From NCBI RefSeq assembly GCF_002813425.1, contig NZ_PHUL01000001.1, forward strand, positions 3,417,001 to 3,481,000: a stretch of DNA of 64,000 nucleotides, read 5' to 3'. The first letter of the stretch is position 1. Every line of letters begins with the position of its first letter. The DNA is from Cellulophaga sp. RHA19. Its GTDB lineage: Bacteria; Bacteroidota; Bacteroidia; Flavobacteriales; Flavobacteriaceae. This document shows, piece by piece, positions 24,965 to 33,821 of this stretch. The translations under genes and the position numbers were made by a program. Below the pieces are notes generated by a model. That model searched no databases, was not told the DNA's origin, and was given only the letters and a program-made list of their open reading frames with translations.

Positions 24965-27709
24965 ATGCTACGTTTTAATTTTAGTAAGCTTGCTGTTATT
25001 TTTGCTTTAATAATATGCTACGGATGTAATAACAGCAAAGAGGATGCTAAAAAATTAACTATTGGATTTTCACAAACTGGAGTAAATGATCAGTGGAGAA
25101 AATCTATGAATGAATCTATGCAAATACAGAGTGATTTTAATTCTGATATAGATTTAAAAATACTTGACGGAAAAGATAATGTAGAAAAACAGATTGAAGA
25201 TATTAAGCAGTTTATTAAAGAAAAAGTAGACGTTTTAATTATATCTCCTATAAAATCTAAACCAATTACACCATTTGTTAATAAAGCAATAGAACAAGGC
25301 ATACCTGTATTAATTGTAGATAGAAAAATTGATGGTCAAAATTACACCTCATATATTGGTGGAGATAACATACAAATTGGTAAAAACGCAGCTAACTACA
25401 TAGCATCTTTAAATAAGAATGATGATAAAAAAATATTAGAAATAACAGGACTAAAAGGATCTTCACCTGCTAAAGAACGTCATTTAGGTTTTAAATATGT
25501 TATAAGTGCAATAACCAATTTAAGTATTACACATACTATAGAAGGTAACTGGGAGGCCAACTCTATAAAAGAACCATTAAATACTTATTTAGATAAGAAC
25601 AAAGACATTGATTATATTTTTTGTCACAACGACCGTATGGCTCTAGGTGCTTGGGAAATACTGGTTGATAAAAAACTAGATAAAAAAATAGATGTAATAG
25701 GTGTTGATGGATTAACTGGTGCAAACGGAGGTATACAGCTTGTAAAAGATAAAATATTAAAGGCTACTATATATTATCCTACTGGTGGTGATGAAGCTAT
25801 AAAAACTGCAATTAAAATTATTAACGGAGAAAAAGTAGCTAAAAAAAACATATTAGAAACTATCGTTATAGATAGTAGAAATGCTGATATTATGAGTAAT
25901 CAGTTTGATAAAATCATTCAGCATCAAAAAGACATTTTAAAACAACAAGAAAAAATTAAATTACAAGAAGAAACCTATACAAACCAAAGTAACGTTTTAA
26001 AAATAGTATTTGGCTTGTTTATTTTAAGCATTGTTCTTGGTATATTTAGTATCTATAGTGGTTATAATATTAAAAAGAAAAAGCAAGAGTTAGAAGCAAG
26101 TAATATTGAAATAAAAAAACAACGAAATAAAATTAAAAAAATAGCAACAGAAGCTGAGTTAAGTAATGAGGCTAAAGTTAACTTTTTTACAGGCTTATCT
26201 CATGAATTTAAAACCCCTATTACACTTATACTTTCTTCTATAGAATCTTTATCGGACAATAAAACCATACGAGATAATAATTTAACAAAAGATATAAGGT
26301 TAATTTTTAACAACTCTAAACGTTTGTTACGATTAATTAACCAACTATTAGATTTTAGAAAAGCAGAAGAACATCAGTTTAAATTAAAAGCTTCTAAAGT
26401 TAATTTATTAGAGTTTTCTGAAACAATTTATGAGGACTTTAAATATGAAGCTCAAAAAAAAGATATCAAGTTTACACTAGAAACAAACAATAAAGATTTA
26501 GAAATTTATATTGACAAAAATTTAATAGATAAGGTTTACTTTAACTTGCTCTCTAACGCTTTTAAATTTACACCAGAAAATGGAGAAATTACTATAAAAA
26601 TTGAAGATCATAAGAATAAAGATTTTATAAACATATACTTTAAAGATACAGGTATAGGAATACCACGTGATGATTTAGATAAAGTATTTAAAGCTTTTTT
26701 TAGAGGTACAAACAACAACAAATCTAGTTCTGGAATTGGCTTACTACTATCTAAAGAATTTATAGAACTACATAAAGGCTCCATAGCTGTTAGCAGTAAA
26801 CTAGGAACAGAATTTACTATAAAATTACACAAAGGTAGCAGCCACCTAAGCGAAGATGAAATAATTTGTGAAACTGATGTTTTAGAAACTTCTGTTATCA
26901 ACTTTTTTAATGAAGATGAAGACAATGTTTTTAATGAATCTTCAATAGCAGATAGCCAAGATAATTACGTTATTTTAATTATTGAAGATAATCTAGATTT
27001 AATAAAATTTTTAAAAAGTAAATTATCTCTAAACTATGAAGTTCATTTATCTAACGGAATAGATGCAATTGAAAAAGCATTAGATATTATACCAGATATA
27101 ATTATTTGTGATGTTAATTTGCCAGATAAAGATGGGTTTACTATTTGTGAAGTTTTAAAAAATGATTTACGTACCTCTCACATACCTACAATAATACTAA
27201 CCGCATTAGAATCTAAAGATTCTTATATAAAAGGACTAGAATCTGGTGCAGATTTGTACCTTACTAAACCATTTAGTTTCTCTGTTTTATCTCAATCTAT
27301 AAAGACAACAATATATAATAGAGAAAAATTAAGATATTACTTTATTAATAATATTCATAAAATTAACTCTCAAGAAAACTTTGGCTCTACAGAACAAGAT
27401 TTTATAATACAAATTAATAATTTAATAGAGGATAATATAGACAACTCTAATTTTTCTGTAGAGACAATGGCAGAAAATTTAAACATATCAAGGGTTCAGC
27501 TTTACAGAAAACTAAAGGCTATATTAGGTGTAAATGTTAGTGACTATATTTTAAATACAAGACTAGACAAAGCAAAAAAACTACTTAAAGAGTCTTCTTT
27601 ATCTATTTCGGAAATTGCCTATGCAACTGGCTTCTCTTCTCCTAATTACTTTTCTACAAGCTTTAAAAGTAAATTTGATACATCTCCAAAACAATACAGA
27701 GACACTTAA
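24965..27709 (+). CDS. Hybrid two-component regulator (sugar-binding sensor, histidine kinase, receiver, AraC)
   Basis: 914 residues. A signal/anchor (LAVIFALIICYGC) is followed by a periplasmic-binding-protein domain (~30-310; TIGFSQTGVNDQWRKSM, DRMALGAWEILVDK), a membrane helix (~345-367), a coiled coil, HisKA with SHEFKTPITL (His413), the ATPase (NLLSNAFKFT ~527, DTGIGIP ~561), a receiver with CDVNLPDKDG (Asp716) and Lys of LTKPFS (~767), and an AraC domain (~805-914). All phosphorelay residues are present. Such proteins bind a sugar in the periplasm and activate a polysaccharide locus. No SusCD pair is encoded beside it on the plus strand; it may control a distant locus or the amino-sugar locus to the left. 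Confidence 0.95.
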   Translation: MLRFNFSKLAVIFALIICYGCNNSKEDAKKLTIGFSQTGVNDQWRKSMNESMQIQSDFNSDIDLKILDGKDNVEKQIEDIKQFIKEKVDVLIISPIKSKPITPFVNKAIEQGIPVLIVDRKIDGQNYTSYIGGDNIQIGKNAANYIASLNKNDDKKILEITGLKGSSPAKERHLGFKYVISAITNLSITHTIEGNWEANSIKEPLNTYLDKNKDIDYIFCHNDRMALGAWEILVDKKLDKKIDVIGVDGLTGANGGIQLVKDKILKATIYYPTGGDEAIKTAIKIINGEKVAKKNILETIVIDSRNADIMSNQFDKIIQHQKDILKQQEKIKLQEETYTNQSNVLKIVFGLFILSIVLGIFSIYSGYNIKKKKQELEASNIEIKKQRNKIKKIATEAELSNEAKVNFFTGLSHEFKTPITLILSSIESLSDNKTIRDNNLTKDIRLIFNNSKRLLRLINQLLDFRKAEEHQFKLKASKVNLLEFSETIYEDFKYEAQKKDIKFTLETNNKDLEIYIDKNLIDKVYFNLLSNAFKFTPENGEITIKIEDHKNKDFINIYFKDTGIGIPRDDLDKVFKAFFRGTNNNKSSSGIGLLLSKEFIELHKGSIAVSSKLGTEFTIKLHKGSSHLSEDEIICETDVLETSVINFFNEDEDNVFNESSIADSQDNYVILIIEDNLDLIKFLKSKLSLNYEVHLSNGIDAIEKALDIIPDIIICDVNLPDKDGFTICEVLKNDLRTSHIPTIILTALESKDSYIKGLESGADLYLTKPFSFSVLSQSIKTTIYNREKLRYYFINNIHKINSQENFGSTEQDFIIQINNLIEDNIDNSNFSVETMAENLNISRVQLYRKLKAILGVNVSDYILNTRLDKAKKLLKESSLSISEIAYATGFSSPNYFSTSFKSKFDTSPKQYRDT

Positions 27710-28128
27710 TTATTTAAAAATTTAGGTTTAACAGGACTTGGACTTTAATTAATTAATAATTGAAACGATAAATGTATGTATCAATTTTATACAAAAGCTG
27801 TATCAATTTTAAACACTCATCTACACAAACCACAAAACAAACACTTAAACAACTAATTTTAAATTAGTTAGACACTCATTACATTATCAAACTTAATTGA
27901 TTCAAATAAGAAAGTGTTTCTTAAAATTGAAGCGTAACTTGCACTTCACTTTAAAAACTAATAATAAAGATAAATACGCTTAAATAGTGTAGGCTGGCAT
28001 AAATATTGATTTCTTTTTAAAGAAAATAAATTAAGTCATAATATCTTTTTAACGATATAAAAATAAACTACTGTTCCCCAAACAGGAAGCCTTACTAATA
28101 TATATTAGCAAGGCTTTTTAGGTTAAAA
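27710..28128. other. Intergenic region, 419 bp
   Basis: AT-rich with a short direct repeat (GTATCAATTTTA twice near 27780 and 27800), a palindrome AACTAATTT/AAATTAGTT near 27850 and the hairpin at 28087-28116. No gene recognised. Confidence 0.55.
28087..28120 (+). terminator. Hairpin with short T run, probable terminator
   Basis: AAGCCTT (28087-28093) with AAGGCTT (28110-28116) encloses the palindrome CTAATATATATTAG, and TTTTTA ends the plus-strand copy. It is between convergent genes; the plus direction has the better T run. Confidence 0.6.
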
Positions 28129-28926
28129 TTATTTTTTTAGATATTCTCTTAATTTTATAAAAGGTGCTGTTTTACGGTTTTTAAAAGCGTGTATAAAACT
28201 ACTTATTATTAAAATACCTGCAGCAGCATAGGCAATATAAACTAACTGCTCCTCTACTCCTTTATTAGCAATTGCAATTGCAATTAAAGCCCAAGCGCCA
28301 ACAAGGGCAAACTCTCGCATATTACGTGTCCATGTTACAATTAAGTTAATTATCACTGCTATTACAATCATTATAATAGTCCATACAAAAGGTGCTATAC
28401 CAAAACCACCCCAATTAGTTTTTACTAAGTATGCAGATACATTTGCAATACTAGCAACAGTTACCCAGCCAGCATACAATACAAAAGGCCACCATAAAAA
28501 TGCAATTACAGTAATTGGCGCATCCCACAACTCCATTTTATTATTTAATATGATTTTTAAAATTGAAAAAAGTAATATAAAAATAAATACACAAGACAAT
28601 GCCGTGTAACCATATATCCAACTAACAATCCAAAAACAATTGGCTAAACAAGAAATTACAAACCACCATCCTATTTTTAATACAAAGTCATTATCTCTAA
28701 CCCTTACAACTAGGCTCCTGCCTTGATATAGTATAAAAACAAACAACAAAAGATAAATAACCCCCCATATAGAAAAAGCATAACCAGCAGGTGTAAATAA
28801 GGTTTTTAAACCTCCAGACACCTCTCCTATAGTTGTACCATTCATTTTACCTGTATTAGACAAGTAATTTACTATTAACGTAGAAATAAATGCAATACCG
28901 TTAGCTATTTGTAAACTTTTCTTCAT
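28129..28926 (-). CDS. TspO/MBR-like tryptophan-rich membrane protein
   Basis: 265 residues with about eight membrane helices and many Trp residues (FSIWGVIYLLLFVFILYQ, FLWWPFVLYAGWVTVA, WGGFGIAPFVWTI). The helix pattern and the segments PAGYAFSIWG and WPFVLYAGW are those of the longer tryptophan-rich sensory protein / TspO-MBR family; classic TspO is about 160 residues, so this is an enlarged version. TspO proteins bind tetrapyrroles or act in stress response; the role of the long form is not known. Monocistronic, divergent from the small membrane protein gene. Confidence 0.75.
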   Translation of the reverse strand: MKKSLQIANGIAFISTLIVNYLSNTGKMNGTTIGEVSGGLKTLFTPAGYAFSIWGVIYLLLFVFILYQGRSLVVRVRDNDFVLKIGWWFVISCLANCFWIVSWIYGYTALSCVFIFILLFSILKIILNNKMELWDAPITVIAFLWWPFVLYAGWVTVASIANVSAYLVKTNWGGFGIAPFVWTIIMIVIAVIINLIVTWTRNMREFALVGAWALIAIAIANKGVEEQLVYIAYAAAGILIISSFIHAFKNRKTAPFIKLREYLKK

Positions 28927-29020
28927 CTTTTTTCTTTTTCTATAAGTTACAAAAGTAATACTGCAAAACCAATTCTGTTTTGCTAGTTTTGTAAGTATGT
29001 AAAGTAACTATAAAATACAA

Positions 29021-29452
29021 ATGAGCAAGAAAAAACCAATTTCAAAAATAATATATGTCTTTGCTGCGCTACTTTCAATTTGGGCAACAATTCTTATTTT
29101 TCAAAGATTATTTTTAAATGATATGGATTATTACAACCCATATAACAACGAGCTTGTTTTTCCTCTTTTTATATGTCTATTTTACATTAGCTTATGTATG
29201 TGGCTTATTCCTAAAATGAAAAATAAAATTTTTAGAAATTTCATTTTTATAATTAGTCCACTATTATTAATATCATATGCGTTTTTTGACATTGCAGATA
29301 GCAATAAAATAGAATTTGGCACTACTTGGACAGCATCAGAAGTTTTTATAGAGTTAGTATATAGTAAAACCTATTTTATACCTTTATTATTAATTGGTAT
29401 GTCTTTAAACTTTATAGTAAATCTATGGTATTACAATAGTAAAGCTAAATAA
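29021..29452 (+). CDS. Small four-helix membrane protein, unknown
   Basis: 143 residues with four predicted membrane helices (IIYVFAALLSIWATILIF; LVFPLFICLFYISLCMWLI; FIFIISPLLLISYAFFDI; FIPLLLIGMSLNFIVNLW) and a Lys-rich start MSKKKPISK. No family recognised. It starts 95 bp from the divergent TspO-like gene. Confidence 0.65.
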   Translation: MSKKKPISKIIYVFAALLSIWATILIFQRLFLNDMDYYNPYNNELVFPLFICLFYISLCMWLIPKMKNKIFRNFIFIISPLLLISYAFFDIADSNKIEFGTTWTASEVFIELVYSKTYFIPLLLIGMSLNFIVNLWYYNSKAK

Positions 29453-29517
29453 ATTAACTGTAGAGAGTATAAGTGTTTTTTAGTAACAGGCTTTGTATTT
29501 TACAAAATATTGCTTGA

Positions 29518-29658
29518 GTAGATAAAATATTTGGTGATAATATTAGACGTAAAGATGGAAATTCTGACCTTATAATCAAGCCCCAAGCGTCAAAAAATGA
29601 CTGGTTTGGTGCTAAAAAAATTGAAGCTAAGCTTTACTTACAAAACATAAAGTTCTAA
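29518..29658 (+). pseudogene. C-terminal gene remnant (46 codons with stop)
   Basis: A coding-like frame reads VDKIFGDNIRRKDGNSDLII, then KPQASKNDWFGAKKIEAKLY and LQNIKF with a stop. It is preceded directly by an in-frame TGA and lacks a start codon at its head. Composition is that of a soluble protein, unlike random AT-rich DNA. I do not recognise the family. Probably the tail of a degraded gene. Confidence 0.4.
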
Positions 29659-29675
29659 TAAAATAAAATTTTATA

Positions 29676-29705
29676 ATAAAAAAAAGCCACCGTAATGGTG
29701 GCTTT
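29676..29705 (-). terminator. Rho-independent terminator
   Basis: Perfect 9-bp stem AAAGCCACC (29683-29691) with GGTGGCTTT (29697-29705), followed by a long T run on the minus strand. It ends the transcript of the TlpA-type genes and the short frame downstream of them. Confidence 0.85.
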
Positions 29706-29711
29706 CATATT

Positions 29712-29948
29712 TTAGATAATTATAAACTTATAACCATCTCCTTCAGAGAAGTAAAGATTTTTATGGTTCTTCTTAAACCAATTTCCCCATTCCTTATCTG
29801 TTTTAAAGGTTTGCTTAGTATATCTTAATAACAAGCGGTACGCCATTTCTTTATCTCTTCCAATTTTTAACATAGATACAGCCTTCTCTAACAATTTAAT
29901 ATCATTATTTGCTATACCAAGAGACTTAGCATCTTCGTCTAAAATCAT
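29712..29948 (-). CDS. Short protein, probable C-terminal fragment
   Basis: 78 residues from an ATG at 29948, all helical-looking, with YRLLLRYTKQTFKTDKEWGN and an end NLYFSEGDGYKFIII. This tail occurs at the end of larger Bacteroidota secreted proteins. The frame stays open and protein-like upstream of the ATG (NENYYKENLDYFYPEKYGWY) into the 3' end of the TlpA-type gene, about 60 bases before that ATG, then meets a stop. So it is either a small gene or the leftover tail of a longer gene that ended up joined behind the TlpA-type gene. Function unknown. Confidence 0.45.
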   Translation of the reverse strand: MILDEDAKSLGIANNDIKLLEKAVSMLKIGRDKEMAYRLLLRYTKQTFKTDKEWGNWFKKNHKNLYFSEGDGYKFIII

Positions 29949-29983
29949 TTTATACCAACCATACTTTTCAGGATAAAAATAGT

Positions 29984-31201
29984 CTAAGTTTTCTTTATAA
30001 TAGTTTTCATTAACTCTTTTAATTTATTGTCTAACTCTTCCTTAGTTGGGTTTCTTAAAATAATTTTTCTGTTGCTATCTATTAATAAGGTGGTTGGCAA
30101 ATGTGGTACCCCATAAGATTTTGCTACAGCTCCGTACGCATGATTTTCACTAGGGTCATAAACGTGACTCCAAGGTGTTTGATCTTCTATTATTGCTTTC
30201 TCCCATTTTTCTTTTTCATCTGCTGTACCAACACCAACAATTGTAAAGCCTTTTTCTTTATATTGTTTTCTTAGTTCTTTTAAATGAGGAAAAGATGCTC
30301 TGCATGGCACGCACCAACTAGCCCAAAAATCTACTAAAATATATTTGCCCTCTACCTTAGACAGGGTTAACTCTTCTCCTTTATTGGTATTTAAAGTAAA
30401 GTCTGGAGCTGTATTACCTACACCAATATTTTCAAAATTATCTTTATATATTTTTGTAATAAAACCTTTAAAAAAAGCCGTTTTACGAGCGTCACCTTTA
30501 AAAATGTTGTAAAATTCTTTTAACTCGTCTCTCGTCATTCTACCTTCTGTATACTGTACTCCCAAAACATATGGAGCCAAAGTAGAGCTAGGGTTTTCTC
30601 TAACGTAATTGTATTTTAAAGCAACACGTTCATCATTTCTTTGTAACATTAAAGGTCTAAGTTCTTCCTGTAATACCATTGCTTTATTAAGATCTTCTTT
30701 ACTTTTAGTTTCTTTGGCTTTTGCGTATAATTCTCTAATTTTTTCTAATGGCTTATATTTTTCGTTATTAAATAAACTTTCTTGTAATTTCTTTATTTTC
30801 TCATACTCATCATTAGACTTAGAACCTTTAACATCTAATGTAAATCTAATATCTCTCCCTGTTATATTAGATACGTCTCCACTTACAGTTATATCACTGT
30901 TTTCTATGAAAAAAGAACTAACATATTTATCTACCATAAGGGTGACTTGATCCGGAAACTCTACTTTACCAGAAAACTGAAACTTACCATCTTTAATTAT
31001 TGTACTATCTAAAACTACAGCTTCATTAAAGTTTAAAGAGCTACTACTTAATAGCTTTGCATAAGTATTATTTGCTCCCTTTATTATTCCGTTTATAGTG
31101 TAACCTTCAAATTTTGGTTGTTCTTTTTGCTTTTCTTTACAAGAATAAAAAGCGGTAGTTACACTTATAAATACTACTAATACTTTTAATATTGATCTCA
31201 T
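29984..31201 (-). CDS. TlpA-family thiol-disulfide lipoprotein (copy A)
   Basis: 405 residues. Lipoprotein signal SILKVLVVFISVTTAFYSC. Residues ~30-140 resemble DUF4369 (TINGIIKGANNTYAKL), a helical linker follows, then a thioredoxin fold (~268-400) with redox centre WASWCVPCRASFP and cis-Pro region GVPHLPTTLLID. Expected to reduce or isomerise disulfides or handle thiol compounds in the periplasm. Third of three tandem TlpA-type genes, 11 bp after copy B. The catalytic half is almost identical to copy C, while the N-terminal half is less similar. Confidence 0.9.
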   Translation of the reverse strand: MRSILKVLVVFISVTTAFYSCKEKQKEQPKFEGYTINGIIKGANNTYAKLLSSSSLNFNEAVVLDSTIIKDGKFQFSGKVEFPDQVTLMVDKYVSSFFIENSDITVSGDVSNITGRDIRFTLDVKGSKSNDEYEKIKKLQESLFNNEKYKPLEKIRELYAKAKETKSKEDLNKAMVLQEELRPLMLQRNDERVALKYNYVRENPSSTLAPYVLGVQYTEGRMTRDELKEFYNIFKGDARKTAFFKGFITKIYKDNFENIGVGNTAPDFTLNTNKGEELTLSKVEGKYILVDFWASWCVPCRASFPHLKELRKQYKEKGFTIVGVGTADEKEKWEKAIIEDQTPWSHVYDPSENHAYGAVAKSYGVPHLPTTLLIDSNRKIILRNPTKEELDNKLKELMKTIIKKT

Positions 31202-31212
31202 ATTATCATATT

Positions 31213-32394
31213 TTATTTTAATAACTCTTCTAACATTTCAAATGCTTCTTCTCCACCGCCAACAAAGCGTTTAACAATGTTACCTCGTCTGTCTATAATA
31301 AACTTTGTTGGAAAACCTTGTACATTAAACCTATTTACAAAATTGTCTGTTGTGTTAGCTTTATCACTTAATAACTGCTGCCAACCATACCCATTCTTGG
31401 TTACAAAAGCCGCAATTTTTTCTTTTGTATCACCAGAGTTAATTCCTAATACAACTAAATTATCTTTATGTTTTTCCTGAAACTCTTTTACCTGAGGCAT
31501 TTCTGCTACACAAGGTCCACACCATAACCCCCAAAAATCTATTAATATATACTTCCCTTTTAATGAGTTAATATTAAACTCTTTACCCTCTAGGGTTGCT
31601 GTTGTTTTTATAGATGGTACTGGTGAGCCATCTGCAGTAGCTTTTATTCCGTTTATACGTAATTCTACGGCTTTATAATCTGGATACTCAGCCAAGTCTC
31701 TAGATAAAGAAGCAAATAACTCCTCTGCCTCTTCATTAGTAACTTGTGTACGCAGAATTAAATCATTTAAATACCAAGCTGAGGCTACAGAATTTGGATT
31801 ACTTTTAATATGATTTGTTAAAGCTTTAATAGATTTGGCATAAATTGCTTCTGCTTGTTTATTGTTTGCTTTTATTTGCACAGAATCTGTCTCATAAGTA
31901 TTTTTTACCGCTAAGTTTCCCATTTGGTTATACATTGGGTACATTAACTTATTTGCTTTAGCTAAACTGTTGTTAAATTTATCGCCGCTTGGGTAAGCAT
32001 TCATAAAATCTGTTGCCTCTCCTTTTACTGTAACATTTGCTCCAGGAAAAGCGTAAAAATTTAGATAAGCGCTTTTTACAGGAAACATTCCCTTACCTCC
32101 TTTTGGTTTTTTAAAAAGTTCTCCATCAGGACCATTAAAACCAGGGTATACCCGTATCTGAGACATATTTGAAATAGTACTAGAAAAACTAAATTTTCCG
32201 TCTGTTACAATTATAGAGTCTGGTAAAGTTTCTCTTGTATACTTTTTATCTGGATGTCTAAAATACAAGTTACCTTTTAACCCTTTTATTTCTCCTTTAA
32301 GTGTAAAAGTATCTTTTGTATCTTGGGCATTAACACTACCTAATAAAGCTAAACTAGCTGTAAAGGATAAAACAATGTTCTTTATCAATTTCAT
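31213..32394 (-). CDS. TlpA-family thiol-disulfide protein (copy B)
   Basis: 393 residues. Signal IVLSFTASLALLGSVNAQ without lipobox, so periplasmic or membrane-attached differently from its neighbours. N-terminal DUF4369-like domain (TLKGEIKGLKGNLYFRHPDK), then thioredoxin fold with WGLWCGPCVAEMPQ, the CGPC centre found in classic thioredoxins, and NVQGFPTKFIID. Clearly diverged from copies A and C (CVPC). 15 bp after copy C. Confidence 0.9.
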   Translation of the reverse strand: MKLIKNIVLSFTASLALLGSVNAQDTKDTFTLKGEIKGLKGNLYFRHPDKKYTRETLPDSIIVTDGKFSFSSTISNMSQIRVYPGFNGPDGELFKKPKGGKGMFPVKSAYLNFYAFPGANVTVKGEATDFMNAYPSGDKFNNSLAKANKLMYPMYNQMGNLAVKNTYETDSVQIKANNKQAEAIYAKSIKALTNHIKSNPNSVASAWYLNDLILRTQVTNEEAEELFASLSRDLAEYPDYKAVELRINGIKATADGSPVPSIKTTATLEGKEFNINSLKGKYILIDFWGLWCGPCVAEMPQVKEFQEKHKDNLVVLGINSGDTKEKIAAFVTKNGYGWQQLLSDKANTTDNFVNRFNVQGFPTKFIIDRRGNIVKRFVGGGEEAFEMLEELLK

Positions 32395-32409
32395 ATTATA
32401 ATTATTTTA

Positions 32410-33609
32410 TTACTTAAAAAGCTCTTTTAGTTTAGCATCTAACTCTTCTTTAGATGGGTTTCTTAATACAATTGTTCTATCACGATCTATTAATAGTGTT
32501 GTAGGTAAATGAGGAACACCATAAGATTGCGCTACTGGACCGTAAGCATGGTTTTCACTTACATCATAAACATGATTCCAAGGCGTTTTATCTTCTTCAA
32601 TTGCTTTCTTCCATTTTTCTTTTTCATCTGCTGTACCTACACCAACAATTGTAAATCCTTTTTCTTTATACTGTTTTCTTAGTTCTTTTAAATGAGGAAA
32701 AGATGCTCTACATGGCACGCACCAACTAGCCCAAAAATCTACTAAAATGTACTTACCTTTTACGTTTGATAAAGTTAATTCTTCACCCTGCACTGTTTGC
32801 AAAGTAAAATCTGGCGCAGTATTACCTATTCCTAGATTCTCAAAATTATCTTTATATATTTTTGTTATAAATGTTTTAAAAAAGGTTGCTTCACGTGCAT
32901 CTCCGGTAAAAATTTCATAATATTCTTTTAATTCTTTTCTAGACATTCTGCCCTCTGTATACTGCACTCCAAGAACATAAGGTGCAATTGCTGAACTTGG
33001 ATTTGCTTTTACAAAATCATATTTAATATTCTTATATCTTGCTCTTCTTTCTTCTGCTAAGCTTTGTAAACTCTCCTGTTTTTTTACAGCTTCATTTAAT
33101 AATTCTTCATTACCCTCTTTTTTAGCTTTTGCATACATTTGCCTAACCTCTGTAAAAACATCATATTTTGGATCTTTAAAAATTGCTGATGCTTTTTCTT
33201 CAATTTCTTTATACTTATCTTGTCCCTTAGATCCTTTTACGTCCAAGGCAAACATATTCTCCCTGTCTTTTAAAGTCTCTACATCTGTTGCAATTTCTAT
33301 AACACTATTCTCTAAATAAAAATTTGACTTATACTCTCCTAATACTAATGTAACCATATCAGGATTAGCTATCTTACCTTCAAATTTAAATTTACCGTCT
33401 ACAACAGCTACACTGTCTATGACATTGATTTTATTTTGATTAAAAATTTGGTAATCTGTAATTTTAGCATAAGAATTATCTAACCCATTTACCGTTCCTG
33501 TAATAACATAACCATCTTCTTTTAGTTGATTCTTTTCTTTGTTTTTACAAGAGGTAAAAGCAAGAGCTACAATAGCAATTGTTATATATATTGTTTTTAT
33601 GATTTTCAT
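32410..33609 (-). CDS. TlpA-family thiol-disulfide lipoprotein (copy C)
   Basis: 399 residues if started at the ATG at 33609; another ATG at 33621 adds four residues. The chosen start puts the lipobox Cys at residue 21, as in copy A. DUF4369-like N-terminus (ITGTVNGLDNSYAKITDYQI), linker, thioredoxin fold with WASWCVPCRASFP. First of the three tandem genes and about 200 bp after the SusD gene, beyond a terminator. It may have its own promoter or depend on read-through from SusCD. Confidence 0.9.
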   Translation of the reverse strand: MKIIKTIYITIAIVALAFTSCKNKEKNQLKEDGYVITGTVNGLDNSYAKITDYQIFNQNKINVIDSVAVVDGKFKFEGKIANPDMVTLVLGEYKSNFYLENSVIEIATDVETLKDRENMFALDVKGSKGQDKYKEIEEKASAIFKDPKYDVFTEVRQMYAKAKKEGNEELLNEAVKKQESLQSLAEERRARYKNIKYDFVKANPSSAIAPYVLGVQYTEGRMSRKELKEYYEIFTGDAREATFFKTFITKIYKDNFENLGIGNTAPDFTLQTVQGEELTLSNVKGKYILVDFWASWCVPCRASFPHLKELRKQYKEKGFTIVGVGTADEKEKWKKAIEEDKTPWNHVYDVSENHAYGPVAQSYGVPHLPTTLLIDRDRTIVLRNPSKEELDAKLKELFK

Positions 33610-33771
33610 TTTTTTGATCATTTAATTTTTATACGATAATGATTTTATCTATTATCTATTTTTTTGACTGAAACAGAAGGTTTGTTTTACAAGAACTCCC
33701 TTAAAACAGATGCCAACTTTAATAATAAATTATTTTAATACAGAAGAGAAAGCAACAATGTGCCTATTAAA

Positions 33772-33807
33772 AGAATTACTAAGAATTATATAACTCTTAG
33801 TAATTCT
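33772..33807 (-). terminator. Terminator between SusD and the TlpA genes
   Basis: Perfect 13-bp stem AGAATTACTAAGA (33772-33784) with TCTTAGTAATTCT (33795-33807), followed by TTTT on the minus strand, 14 bp after the SusD stop. Confidence 0.7.
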
Positions 33808-33821
33808 AATTTTATAATTTA

